A stretch of DNA of 64,000 nucleotides from Thalassobellus sp050294475 (GTDB lineage Bacteria; Bacteroidota; Bacteroidia; Flavobacteriales; Flavobacteriaceae): positions 288,068 to 352,067 of the forward strand of contig JBNKOE010000021.1 in the NCBI GenBank assembly GCA_050294475.1. The letters run 5' to 3'. A program made the position numbers and the translations under genes. Shown here piece after piece: positions 18,354 to 26,889 of this stretch (within the stretch, counting starts at the first letter, position 1; each line of letters opens with the position of its first letter). A model generated the notes under the pieces. The model saw only the letters and a list, made by a program, of their open reading frames with translations. It did no database searches and was not told the DNA's origin.

Positions 18354-19376
18354 TTATTTATAGTATTCTTTAAACCAATCAATGAATGATTTAACACCAT
18401 CTTTTATTGATGTGTTAGGTTGATAATTGTAATCTTTTATTAATTCATCTACATCTGCCCAAGTTCGCTCAACATCACCTGGCTGCATAGGCAACATATC
18501 TTTTTTTGCATCTTTACCAAGGTTAGCTTCAATTTCTTTGATAAAATCTAATAATTTTACCGAGTTATTGTTCCCTATATTATATAGTTTGTATAATTCA
18601 TTATTTTTTATTCTTTCATGAGGTTGTTTTTCAATAATACGAATGATACCTTCTACAATATCATCAATATAAGTAAAATCTCTTTCCATGTTACCATGAT
18701 TAAAAACTTTAATGGGTTTGTCTTTGATTATGGCATCAGTAAATAAAAACATAGCCATGTCTGGACGTCCCCATGGGCCATATACAGTAAAGAAGCGTAG
18801 TCCAGTGGTAGGCACTTTAAATAAATGACTATAAGTGTAAGCCATTAGCTCGTTACTTTTTTTAGTGGCTGCATATAAGCTTATAGGATGATCTACGTTA
18901 TCATTAGTTGAGAAAGGTACTTTTTTGTTTAATCCGTAAACACTAGAACTACTGGCGTATACTAAATGTTTAATATTATAATTTCTGCAACATTCTAAAA
19001 TATTAAGAAAACCAACCATATTTGAATCTACATAAGATTCTGGATTTTCTAGGCTATATCTAACACCAGCTTGAGCAGCTAGGTTACAAACAATATCAAA
19101 ACCTTGATTATTAAATAATTTTGGAAGTTCAATACGATCTTCTAAATTCAATCTTATAAACGAAAAACGGGGGTTTTTTATGCTTGTGCTAAGGGTGTTA
19201 TAGTTTGCAGCTGTATCTTTATTAATACCGAGATCTTTTAATCTATTATATTTTAAATTAACATCATAATAATCATTTATATTATCTAATCCAACAACTT
19301 GATGTCCTTTGCTTAATAAAATTTTAGATACATAATACCCTATAAAGCCGGCTGCACCTGTAACTAGTATTTTCAT
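18354..19376 (-). CDS. UDP-glucuronate 4-epimerase-type NAD-dependent epimerase
   Basis: A 340-residue extended SDR protein. It begins with the NAD-binding TGAAGFIGYY (6-15), has the DNINDYYDVNLK segment (31-42) typical of UDP-GlcA 4-epimerases, SSSSVYG at 142-148 and the catalytic Tyr168/Lys172 in SLYAATKK. The family turns UDP-glucuronate into UDP-galacturonate in the cytoplasm. With UDP-glucose dehydrogenase in the same locus this predicts galacturonate in the polymer. Its start overlaps the end of the acyltransferase-3 gene by four bases. A related 4-epimerase specificity cannot be excluded by eye. Confidence 0.87.
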   Translation of the reverse strand: MKILVTGAAGFIGYYVSKILLSKGHQVVGLDNINDYYDVNLKYNRLKDLGINKDTAANYNTLSTSIKNPRFSFIRLNLEDRIELPKLFNNQGFDIVCNLAAQAGVRYSLENPESYVDSNMVGFLNILECCRNYNIKHLVYASSSSVYGLNKKVPFSTNDNVDHPISLYAATKKSNELMAYTYSHLFKVPTTGLRFFTVYGPWGRPDMAMFLFTDAIIKDKPIKVFNHGNMERDFTYIDDIVEGIIRIIEKQPHERIKNNELYKLYNIGNNNSVKLLDFIKEIEANLGKDAKKDMLPMQPGDVERTWADVDELIKDYNYQPNTSIKDGVKSFIDWFKEYYK

Positions 19377-20479
19377 GATTTTAATATTTTAGTTTTGATA
19401 TTAATGAGAAATATGTTTTCTTTTAATTTATTTCTAATATAAATACCTAGAGGTTTTTCAATATATTTATTTATGATAAAAGATAATAATAACATAAAAG
19501 TAATAATTAAAATAAGTAACACCCATTTGTTAATAAAACTATTAAAGTTGTTAATCATAATAAATCCAATATTTTGATGTATCAAATAGAGTGGGTAAGT
19601 TAGAATGCCAAATTTTAAAAATATCTTTTTATTCAATATTTGAAGTTTTCCAATACTAATTATTAGCATTAAAGCAAAAAATAGTGTTATTAAAACACCT
19701 ACAGTAATTTTAGAAAAAGTTGTGTTATAAATAACTATTCGGTGATCAATATCTTTAAAACAAAGCCACAGTGAAATAAAATATGAAATAAAAATTGGAG
19801 GCAAATAAGTATATACTTTTCTATCTAATTTTATTAAATAAAAAAACATACCAGCAACAAAATAAGGACTCCATCTAGGAAAAGTAAAAAAATAAATAAT
19901 TTTTAATACTTCAGGGACTTTTGAAAAAGGGAAAAAACAGAATAACAAAGAAATTCCTAGTAATAATAATGAAATTTTTTTAATATGTTTTATCTTATTA
20001 AATAAGAGAATTATTCCAATTAATATATAAAATTTTAATTCAACTAATAAAGACCAATAGACTCCATCAACATATTCTACTCCAAAGAAACCGTTTAGCA
20101 TAGTTAAATTAAAAATAAATTGACTAAAAGTTACTTTAAAAACCTCTCCGCCAAACAAGAAAATTATTATCGAAGATAATAGAACTCCAACCCAATAAGC
20201 AGGATATAACCGGCTCAATCTTGATATGCAAAAATCAATTATATTAGAGTTTTTAGCGGTCATCAAAATTACAAATCCACTTATTATAAAAAACAGATTT
20301 ACACCTAAATAGCCATATTTTGAAAAATCTTCTAAAATATTATATTGTACATTTGATAGGTTATCTTTAGCAAACCCTCTATACCCGTAATGGTAAAAAA
20401 CAACATAAAGAGCAGCAAAAAATCGAATTAAATCAAGATGGTATAATCTATTTTTTTTGTTATTTAAATTAGTAGACAT
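19373..20479 (-). CDS. Acyltransferase 3 family membrane O-acyltransferase
   Basis: A 368-residue polytopic protein of the acyltransferase-3 (OafA/WecH-like) family. The N-terminus has the family signature LDLIRFFAALYVVFYH at 15-30, including the conserved Arg and the His of FYH; about ten hydrophobic segments follow. Members acetylate or otherwise acylate sugars at the inner membrane. It stops four bases into the UDP-GlcA epimerase gene, so the two are coupled. It is the third acyl-transfer system predicted for this locus, after the two MBOAT/SGNH pairs. Some members act on free sugars or peptidoglycan instead. Confidence 0.88.
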   Translation of the reverse strand: MSTNLNNKKNRLYHLDLIRFFAALYVVFYHYGYRGFAKDNLSNVQYNILEDFSKYGYLGVNLFFIISGFVILMTAKNSNIIDFCISRLSRLYPAYWVGVLLSSIIIFLFGGEVFKVTFSQFIFNLTMLNGFFGVEYVDGVYWSLLVELKFYILIGIILLFNKIKHIKKISLLLLGISLLFCFFPFSKVPEVLKIIYFFTFPRWSPYFVAGMFFYLIKLDRKVYTYLPPIFISYFISLWLCFKDIDHRIVIYNTTFSKITVGVLITLFFALMLIISIGKLQILNKKIFLKFGILTYPLYLIHQNIGFIMINNFNSFINKWVLLILIITFMLLLSFIINKYIEKPLGIYIRNKLKENIFLINIKTKILKS

Positions 20480-20615
20480 TGGGCTTATTTGTATTTTTTG
20501 TACAAATATGTATAAAAATAGTTAATAGATAATTTTTTTATGCTAACAGGAAATTAATTTCGTTGAAATCCCAATTAGCGTTTTAGATGGTTTGTAAAAT
20601 TTAGGTAGATATCGT

Positions 20616-22244
20616 TTAAAAAAACCTATTTCTTTTAATTTTAATATCTCCTACAAAAAAATTGTCTATAAAATTAAAAGTATGAATAGAATTAACTTTT
20701 TTATCCCAATTTGGATGGATTTCATGTATTAATTTTTCTTCGTAGTTATTACTACTCAGGTTAGTTATTTCTGAAATATTTAAACCATATCCATAATAAT
20801 TAGAACAATTTTGAGAAGGTCTGTAGAGTTTGTTTTTTAGAATAAATAAGGATCCAGCGGGTCTGGCTTTTTTTATATCTGCAATTATAGGGTTTAAGGG
20901 GTGTGGTACCCAATCGTCAGTAATTAAATTTTTAGAAGAATAAAGAAACAGTTCTACATGCTTTGAACCTTCTTTTTGAGTTCTAATGTTTGTAAACATC
21001 CAGTAAGTATCATTAGATTTATATATGGATGTGTCAACAGCAACAACATTATTTAAAAGAATTTTTTCTAATTCCCACTTTAATGGAAACTCTATACATT
21101 TATATAATTGGATATCATTATTGTTACTTGTTTCTGGAATCATATAAAAATTACCATTGTCTTTAAATATGAATGGATATGATAGATGGTAATTTTTTTC
21201 AAGTATTTTCGTAGGTTTAGTATAATTACCTTCTTTGTCAATTTCCATAACAGATAAATGCCCGAGTTTGTTTTTATATATTAATTCTTCTATGAATAAA
21301 TAGTATTTATCATTATGTTTTACTAAAAATGGATCTGCCCAAAACCTGTCCTTTGGTGGCAGCAATTTACTATAGTTTTTAAATGAATAAATATCTGATT
21401 CATTTCGGGTATTAAAAAAAATAATTGCCCACTGGTTAAAGAAAAACTTACTTTTAATTAAATTTATAACTTTATTAAAGTATAATAAAGTTATAAATTT
21501 AATTAAAATACCATTTTTAGGAGGTTGAAAGGGTATAGTTAAATTAGGATTTTTAAATACATTTTCTTTTTTCTTTAATTTTTCATTAAATAGCTTTTCA
21601 TTTTTTGCTAAAAGAGAAATATTATTTGTTAGTAAAGTAGTAGACTGCCAGAATAAATTATTTATGCTTCTTTTGTAGCTTGCATAATCTGTACAAATTG
21701 AAGTATGATCTATTGTTCTAGGTAAATTCATTCCTTTTTTTATATAACGTAAAACGGCAGAGGTTTCTGGTGATTTTTTTAGAATTTCCCAAATCCCATA
21801 AGGTCTTTTGTTTATTTTTTCTATGTCACAATGATTTAAAAACCATAAGCCATATTTTGATGAATTAACTAAAATTTTGTCAGGTTCTATATTAGTGAAG
21901 TTTATTAAAACGTCAATTTCCCAATTTTTAAGTGTATCAGATTCAGTATTTTTATTGATTTTAAAAAAAGGAATATTTTTAGTTAGTTTATTTAAATCTT
22001 TTTTATCAAGTGCATTATTTTTAATTTTGAATAGTCGGTTTTCAATTTTTAAAAGATATTTCCAAAAAAAAGGAAATTTATTATTTTTTTCTTCTCTTTG
22101 AAATTCTTCGTCTTCGTCTTTGTAATTAATATTTAAAATTACATCAGCAAAATCTGAATCTATTAAAGTAGAAATTACAGAATAATGCCATAAAAAATTA
22201 TTTTTTTCATTTGTAATAATTCCTATTTTTATTTTTTTTGCCAT
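20616..22244 (-). CDS. Formyltransferase-like plus five-bladed beta-propeller-like protein (GINT1 N-terminal-domain type)
   Basis: A 542-residue soluble-looking protein with no signal peptide. Residues 1-245 resemble a formyltransferase fold in outline (start IKIGIITNEKNNFLWHYSVI; DVLINFTNIEPD at 111-122; SKYGLWFLNHCD at 129-140), though no complete formyltransferase triad is clear. Residues from about 285 contain propeller-like elements such as FWADPFLVKHNDKYYLFIEE, YPFIFKDNGNFYMIPE and YRPSQNCSNYYGYGL, as in the N-terminal domain of glucosamine inositolphosphorylceramide transferase-like proteins, related to GH43 folds. The joint, residues 246-264, is encoded by a perfect 26-bp inverted repeat (21452-21508). 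It is the first gene of the minus-strand arm and has its own promoter-like sequence. Function unknown; the fold calls are moderate. Confidence 0.6.
   Translation of the reverse strand: MAKKIKIGIITNEKNNFLWHYSVISTLIDSDFADVILNINYKDEDEEFQREEKNNKFPFFWKYLLKIENRLFKIKNNALDKKDLNKLTKNIPFFKINKNTESDTLKNWEIDVLINFTNIEPDKILVNSSKYGLWFLNHCDIEKINKRPYGIWEILKKSPETSAVLRYIKKGMNLPRTIDHTSICTDYASYKRSINNLFWQSTTLLTNNISLLAKNEKLFNEKLKKKENVFKNPNLTIPFQPPKNGILIKFITLLYFNKVINLIKSKFFFNQWAIIFFNTRNESDIYSFKNYSKLLPPKDRFWADPFLVKHNDKYYLFIEELIYKNKLGHLSVMEIDKEGNYTKPTKILEKNYHLSYPFIFKDNGNFYMIPETSNNNDIQLYKCIEFPLKWELEKILLNNVVAVDTSIYKSNDTYWMFTNIRTQKEGSKHVELFLYSSKNLITDDWVPHPLNPIIADIKKARPAGSLFILKNKLYRPSQNCSNYYGYGLNISEITNLSSNNYEEKLIHEIHPNWDKKVNSIHTFNFIDNFFVGDIKIKRNRFF
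21452..21508. repeat. Perfect 26-bp inverted repeat inside a coding sequence
   Basis: The left arm is 21452-21477, the spacer AAGTA is 21478-21482 and the right arm 21483-21508. The arms are exact reverse complements over 26 bases and the match stops abruptly on both sides. The arm holds only one G:C pair. It lies inside the coding sequence of the formyltransferase-like/propeller protein, at the junction of its two halves (residues 246-264), and keeps the reading frame open. In mRNA it would form a long AU hairpin with a five-base loop. There is no poly-U run that would make it an ordinary terminator. Confidence 0.9.
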
Positions 22245-22273
22245 TTTGTTAAAACAAATTTTGATTTTGTAAC

Positions 22274-22306
22274 CAAATTTATTAGCTCATTGAGTTAAAT
22301 TTCAAA
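22274..22306 (-). promoter_or_regulatory. Putative Bacteroidota-type promoter for the minus-strand arm
   Basis: Read on the minus strand, TTTG (22306-22303), a 21-base spacer and TAAATTTG (22281-22274) match the TTTG / TAnnTTTG promoter of Bacteroidota. The expected start of transcription lies shortly before the ATG at 22244, giving a leader of about 20-25 bases. This would drive the formyltransferase-like gene and perhaps the whole minus-strand arm. It is a sequence match only. Confidence 0.5.
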
Positions 22307-22410
22307 ATTTATAAAAAAACGATGCACTTGAATCTTTTTATTTTTTCTCTCCACTAATAAATTTTATATTGTCGCAATATAAAAACAAATAAACTATTGA
22401 CTATATCAAT

Positions 22411-23811
22411 ATGATTTTTAATTCTGTTGCTTTTTTAATTTTTTTTTCTATAGTATTTTTATTGTATTGGTCAGTTCCTAAAAAACATTTTAAATATCAA
22501 AATTATTTATTATTAATAGCTAGTTATGTTTTTTATGGTTGGTGGGACTGGCGATTTTTATCACTTATAGCTTTTTCTACAATAGTTGATTATTTTTTAG
22601 GATTAAAAATAAGTAAGGCTAAAAAAAGGAAGAAAGGCTTTTTGATATTAAGTCTTATTACGAATTTAGGTTTGTTAGTAATATTTAAATATTATAACTT
22701 TTTTATTGAGTCTTGGATCAACCTATGGAGTGTTTTTGGTTATGACATGCCTATGCATACAGTTTCTATTATTTTGCCTGTTGGGATATCATTTTATACT
22801 TTTCAAACTATGTCTTACTCTATAGATATTTATAGAGGAGATTTAAAGCCAACTAAAAAAATTATTGATTTTGCTACTTTTGTCAGTTTGTTTCCTCAGT
22901 TGGTAGCGGGGCCTATTGAAAGAGCATCTAATTTAATTCCACAAATACAGAATGTTAGGTTCTGGAGTCATAAAAGATTTAAAGATGGTTTATTTCAAAT
23001 ATTAATTGGTTTTTTTAGAAAAGTAGTAGTTGCTGATGCAATTGGTGCAGCAATTGACGGTATATACAATGAGCCTGAGATACATAATTCTTCTAGTATT
23101 TTAATGGCTGTTATATTATATTCGTTTCAAATCTATTTCGATTTCAGTGGTTATTCGGATATAGCTATTGGAACTGCTAAATTATTAGGGTTTGATTTTA
23201 AACGAAATTTTAATTTACCATATTTTTCAACTTCAATAACTGAATTTTGGAGAAGATGGCATATTTCTTTATCAACATGGTTAAGGGATTACTTGTATAT
23301 TCCACTTGGAGGAAATAAAAAAGGAATTAAAATACAGTATAGAAATCTTTTTATTACGATGTTGTTAGGAGGTTTATGGCATGGTAGCTCATGGAATTTT
23401 GTCATATGGGGTGCTATACATGGCGTGTTGTTAGGTATTGAGAAAAAAGCTGGTTTAGTTTCAAAAAAATATAACATAATTAATAACGTTCTAATATTTA
23501 TAGTGGTAAGTTTGATTTGGGTTTTTTTTAGATCAATAAATTTACATGATTCAATTGTAATCTTTTCAAAATTGCTAGATGGAAACTACTTAATGCCTTA
23601 TATAGGTAATGTAGGTCAATTCACAAAACTTTTTTATGGATTAATTTTGGCTTTAAGTTTTGATTTATATCTTTTCAAGAAAAATATTTTTTTAGAAGTT
23701 TTTGGCTCAAAACTTAATACATTAACTTTTTTAGTTATGTCAAATTTTATATTAATAAATATAATTTTATTCTATTCAAGTGCTAGCAATTTTATTTATT
23801 TTCAATTTTAG
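22411..23811 (+). CDS. MBOAT family O-acyltransferase (AlgI-like), second copy
   Basis: A 466-residue polytopic membrane protein, clearly paralogous to the MBOAT at 9097-10530. Shared signatures are FYGWWDWRFLSL (41-52), LPVGISFYTFQT (122-133), PQLVAGPIERA (162-172), FWRRWHISLSTW (279-290) and the catalytic His324 in LWHGSSW. The C-terminus is again FIYFQF, with Tyr463. Its expected role is carrying an acyl group across the inner membrane for the SGNH protein, whose ATG follows directly after the stop codon. It opens the plus-strand arm, divergent from the formyltransferase-like gene across a 166-base gap. Confidence 0.93.
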   Translation: MIFNSVAFLIFFSIVFLLYWSVPKKHFKYQNYLLLIASYVFYGWWDWRFLSLIAFSTIVDYFLGLKISKAKKRKKGFLILSLITNLGLLVIFKYYNFFIESWINLWSVFGYDMPMHTVSIILPVGISFYTFQTMSYSIDIYRGDLKPTKKIIDFATFVSLFPQLVAGPIERASNLIPQIQNVRFWSHKRFKDGLFQILIGFFRKVVVADAIGAAIDGIYNEPEIHNSSSILMAVILYSFQIYFDFSGYSDIAIGTAKLLGFDFKRNFNLPYFSTSITEFWRRWHISLSTWLRDYLYIPLGGNKKGIKIQYRNLFITMLLGGLWHGSSWNFVIWGAIHGVLLGIEKKAGLVSKKYNIINNVLIFIVVSLIWVFFRSINLHDSIVIFSKLLDGNYLMPYIGNVGQFTKLFYGLILALSFDLYLFKKNIFLEVFGSKLNTLTFLVMSNFILINIILFYSSASNFIYFQF

Positions 23812-24735
23812 ATGAAGAAATCAATTCAATTATTTTGTATGCTTTTGTTAATCTTTCTAATAACTGATAGATTAACTTATTATGGGTTGGAAGCATTAGA
23901 TGAAAAAGTTTTTACAGGTCAAAGTGTCGGTAAGGTTAATCAGTTTCTTTCTTTAAAGGATTCTTTAAATTTGTTGGTATTTGGAAATTCAAGAGCTAAT
24001 CATCACATAGATAATAAGGTCTTAAATGAATCCTCATTTAATATGGGGGTAGATGGAACACATATAGCTTATAGTGCAGCTTTAATTTCTACATTAAAAA
24101 AAAGAGGACAATTAATTATTGTTCATATAGATCCAAAAATTATTTTTGATGACACCTATAAAGGGAAAGATGTGTTGTCATTAATAAATTTAATAAATAG
24201 AGAAGAGGGGGTGAAAGAGATAATTAATGATTTGTTTCCTGAAGAAATATATTATTCAAAAATTTGTAATAGTTACATTTATAATGGCAAAGCATTATCA
24301 TTTTTAAAAAATTATTTTTTACCTAAATATGATTATAATTTATATTATGGTTATGATCCAATTTATCCAACAGTGGAACAAAAGCAAATATTTGAAAAAA
24401 TTATAGAAAAGGATACTGCAAGATATAGTTTTGGTGATTCTTTTAAGGATATGAAAATATCAGTGTTAACTAACAATCTAGTAGATAATATTAAAACTAA
24501 GTGTGAATACAATAATTCAGAATTAATTTTCATAACATCTCCAACGCTTAATGTGGTTTATGAAAAACAACGTAAGCAAACAGCATTATTTTTTAAATCT
24601 AAAAACATAAAATATTATGATTTTTCTGATTTTTTTGATGAAACACCTATAGATAATTGGAAAGATTTTACTCATTTATCTGAAAAAGGTGCAGCTTTGT
24701 TTTCGAATAAATTAAATCATGTGATTAATTATTAG
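23812..24735 (+). CDS. SGNH-hydrolase-like O-acyltransferase partner, second copy
   Basis: A 307-residue protein with an N-terminal membrane anchor (about 5-18) and a predicted periplasmic domain. Block I is LLVFGNSRANHH (54-65, candidate nucleophile Ser60); block V has the DxxH motif DFTH with Asp285 and His288 just before LSEKGAALFS. It starts at the base after the MBOAT stop codon, so the two are translated as a unit. By analogy with AlgI/AlgJ or PatA/PatB it would place the acyl group on the polymer. It shares layout with the SGNH protein at 8128-9093, but overall identity looks low, which suggests a different acceptor. Confidence 0.72.
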   Translation: MKKSIQLFCMLLLIFLITDRLTYYGLEALDEKVFTGQSVGKVNQFLSLKDSLNLLVFGNSRANHHIDNKVLNESSFNMGVDGTHIAYSAALISTLKKRGQLIIVHIDPKIIFDDTYKGKDVLSLINLINREEGVKEIINDLFPEEIYYSKICNSYIYNGKALSFLKNYFLPKYDYNLYYGYDPIYPTVEQKQIFEKIIEKDTARYSFGDSFKDMKISVLTNNLVDNIKTKCEYNNSELIFITSPTLNVVYEKQRKQTALFFKSKNIKYYDFSDFFDETPIDNWKDFTHLSEKGAALFSNKLNHVINY

Positions 24736-25062
24736 TTTAATAACATTTTTTTTCATCCTAATAACTTACATTAAAGTTTCTCACTGTTAAGTTATTAACA
24801 TTTTTGATAGTTATTAACAATAATGTTTATTTTACTATAAATTTCATTTAATTTGTTTTTTTTAAAAAATTTTAAGTCTAAGATTGATGTTTAGATCGTA
24901 TATAAATTAAAAATTAATCAAAAATCATTTTATCGATAAAAAAATACATTTAAACGATTTATTTTATTTATTAACTGTATTTTGTCTAAAAAATAAACTT
25001 TTAAACGATGATTTTGAATTTTATATTTAGATTTATAATCTAATTTACGCCTTAAACTTATA
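24736..25062. promoter_or_regulatory. Intergenic region with repeated motifs upstream of the lyase-like gene
   Basis: This 327-base AT-rich gap contains no gene that I can support. It has an 11-base direct repeat AGTTATTAACA at 24790-24800 and 24809-24819 (period 19) and an inverted relative TAATAACTTA at 24759-24768. Further on is the palindrome TTTATCGATAAA at 24929-24940, then AAACGATTT at 24952-24960 (CGAT cores 21 bases apart) and AAACGATGA at 25003-25011. These look like operator sites for the lyase-like gene; no clear TAnnTTTG box was found. Confidence 0.35.
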
Positions 25063-26868
25063 ATGAAAATATTTTTTAAACCTACAATGCTATTTTTATC
25101 AATATTCATAGTTACTATTGGCTCATGTAACAATGAAGAATTATTTATAGAAGATAGCCTTATTGCTGAAGAAACACCTATTAAAGGAGAGGAAAACAAT
25201 ACTAACAATGAAGATGTTTTTCAAAATGTAGTTCTTCAAGATGATATTTATGACACAAATGAGGATACTGTTATTGTAATTTCTCCTTATGTCAATGATG
25301 AAAATATTCCAATTGAATTTTCTTTAACTTATACAAATCCATCAAATGGAGTTGTGATAATCGATAATAATGAAACTCCAGATAATATAGTAGATGACAT
25401 TATTAGATACTCTCCAAATCCTGGTTTTTTTGGAATTGATACTTTTGAGTATACTTTGTGTGATTCTGTTAATATAGAAAATTGTGATACTGCTCTAGTT
25501 ACAATTAATGTAGTTCCTAAAATTGAGGATGATATTGCTACTGAGTTAAAAGCTTTTCCAACTGCTTATGGAGCGGGGGCAAATGCTAGTGGAGGTAGAG
25601 GTGGTAAAGTTATTCATGTTACTACATTAAACTGGACTGGTTCAGGAAGTTTAAAAGAAGCATTACAAACTTCAGGACCAAGAATTATTGTCTTTGATGT
25701 TAGTGGAGAAATAGATGCAACAAGTCAAAGTGATTTTAATTCTATTATTGAAGGCAGTAATTATGACAACTTAACTATAGCTGGACAAACAGCTCCCCAT
25801 GGTGGTATAAGTATAAGGACTTCAGAGTTTATGTTTAAGGATGTAAACAATATTATAATTAGATATATTCGATTTAGAAATTTGGGTGTAACTCAAGATG
25901 CTCAGTGGTTTATAAATACGAGTAATGTTATTTTTGATCATTGTACTTTTAGTCATGGAGGTGATGAATCAGCAAGTATATCATCTAGTTCTGGAATTCA
26001 AACTAATTTCACTTATCAACGTTGTTTTTTTCAAGATAGTAAAACTGGATCTATAATGGGTGTAGATGGAGGGATAGGAGAGTATTCAGCTATTTATAAT
26101 GTCTATAGTAATATATCTCATCGATTTCCTAACACAAAAGGATTAGGTCGCTATGACATTGTTAATAATATAGTATATAATTGGAAGGCACGTTTGTCTA
26201 GGTTTCAAGAAGGGGGTAAAATAAATTTAATAAATAATTATTATAAACCTTCAAAAAAAGGATTAAGACAATCAGCTTGGTATGGATTAGGTTCAACTAA
26301 GAAAGCTCAGCATAAAATATCTGTAAAAAATAATCCTATTAATTATCCTATTGTTTATGCTTCTGGTAGCATAGTAGTTGGTGAGAGAGAAACACCAAAA
26401 ACAGACGATTCGGATATGTTTACTGCTTTTTTTGGTTCAGATATTCCTGAATATAGTCCTGTTCCAGATAAATATTTCACTAATACTCAATATGCTATTA
26501 ACGGTGCTAATTATAATATAATGTCAGCAAAAGAAGCTTATGTAAATGTTTTAAATGATGTAGGAGCAAATAAAACTTTAAATGCAGATGGAACAATAAA
26601 CTATTATCAAGACACAAAAGATGCAACTGATATTATGATGATTAAAGATGATTCATATTCAGGTAACTTCTACGATGAAAGAAGTACGATAGCTTATCCA
26701 GAAATTCCGCAGAATATAAGAGCATCAAATTACGATACAGATGGTGATGGTATGCCAGATTTATGGGAGAAAGCTAATTACGGTGATTTAAGTAAAGATG
26801 GTAAAGCAGATACTGATGGAGATGGTTACACTGATCTGGAAGAGTTTCTTAATCAAGTGGATAAATAA
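25063..26868 (+). CDS. Pectate-lyase-like (PL1-type) lipoprotein with Ig-like and calcium-binding ends
   Basis: A 601-residue exported protein. The signal peptide ends in a lipobox with Cys22 (TIGSC), so it is predicted to be a lipoprotein. Residues about 57-150 form an Ig/cadherin-like domain (DDIYDTNEDTVIVISPYVND). From about 164 a parallel beta-helix polysaccharide lyase domain starts (AFPTAYGAGANASGGRGGK, then GSLKEAL, NLTIAGQTAPHGGISIR and NIIIRYIRFRNLG), which matches family 1 pectate lyases. The last 45 residues carry two DTDGDG calcium loops. The likely action is beta-elimination in a uronate polymer. It is isolated between two gaps and followed by a strong terminator. Its place inside a locus that predicts UDP-galacturonate suggests it cuts or trims the polymer made here (inference). 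Confidence 0.85.
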   Translation: MKIFFKPTMLFLSIFIVTIGSCNNEELFIEDSLIAEETPIKGEENNTNNEDVFQNVVLQDDIYDTNEDTVIVISPYVNDENIPIEFSLTYTNPSNGVVIIDNNETPDNIVDDIIRYSPNPGFFGIDTFEYTLCDSVNIENCDTALVTINVVPKIEDDIATELKAFPTAYGAGANASGGRGGKVIHVTTLNWTGSGSLKEALQTSGPRIIVFDVSGEIDATSQSDFNSIIEGSNYDNLTIAGQTAPHGGISIRTSEFMFKDVNNIIIRYIRFRNLGVTQDAQWFINTSNVIFDHCTFSHGGDESASISSSSGIQTNFTYQRCFFQDSKTGSIMGVDGGIGEYSAIYNVYSNISHRFPNTKGLGRYDIVNNIVYNWKARLSRFQEGGKINLINNYYKPSKKGLRQSAWYGLGSTKKAQHKISVKNNPINYPIVYASGSIVVGERETPKTDDSDMFTAFFGSDIPEYSPVPDKYFTNTQYAINGANYNIMSAKEAYVNVLNDVGANKTLNADGTINYYQDTKDATDIMMIKDDSYSGNFYDERSTIAYPEIPQNIRASNYDTDGDGMPDLWEKANYGDLSKDGKADTDGDGYTDLEEFLNQVDK

Positions 26869-26889
26869 AATAATGTCATTAAATTTATA

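Noticed and set aside
24930..25208. A 92-codon minus-strand frame overlapping the start of the lyase-like gene
   Set aside because: It covers the signal peptide region of a clear lipoprotein and has no domain of its own.
25063..26868. Part of a polysaccharide utilisation locus
   Set aside because: No SusC/SusD pair, sulfatase, glycoside hydrolase or hybrid sensor is nearby; all surrounding genes are for polymer synthesis and export.
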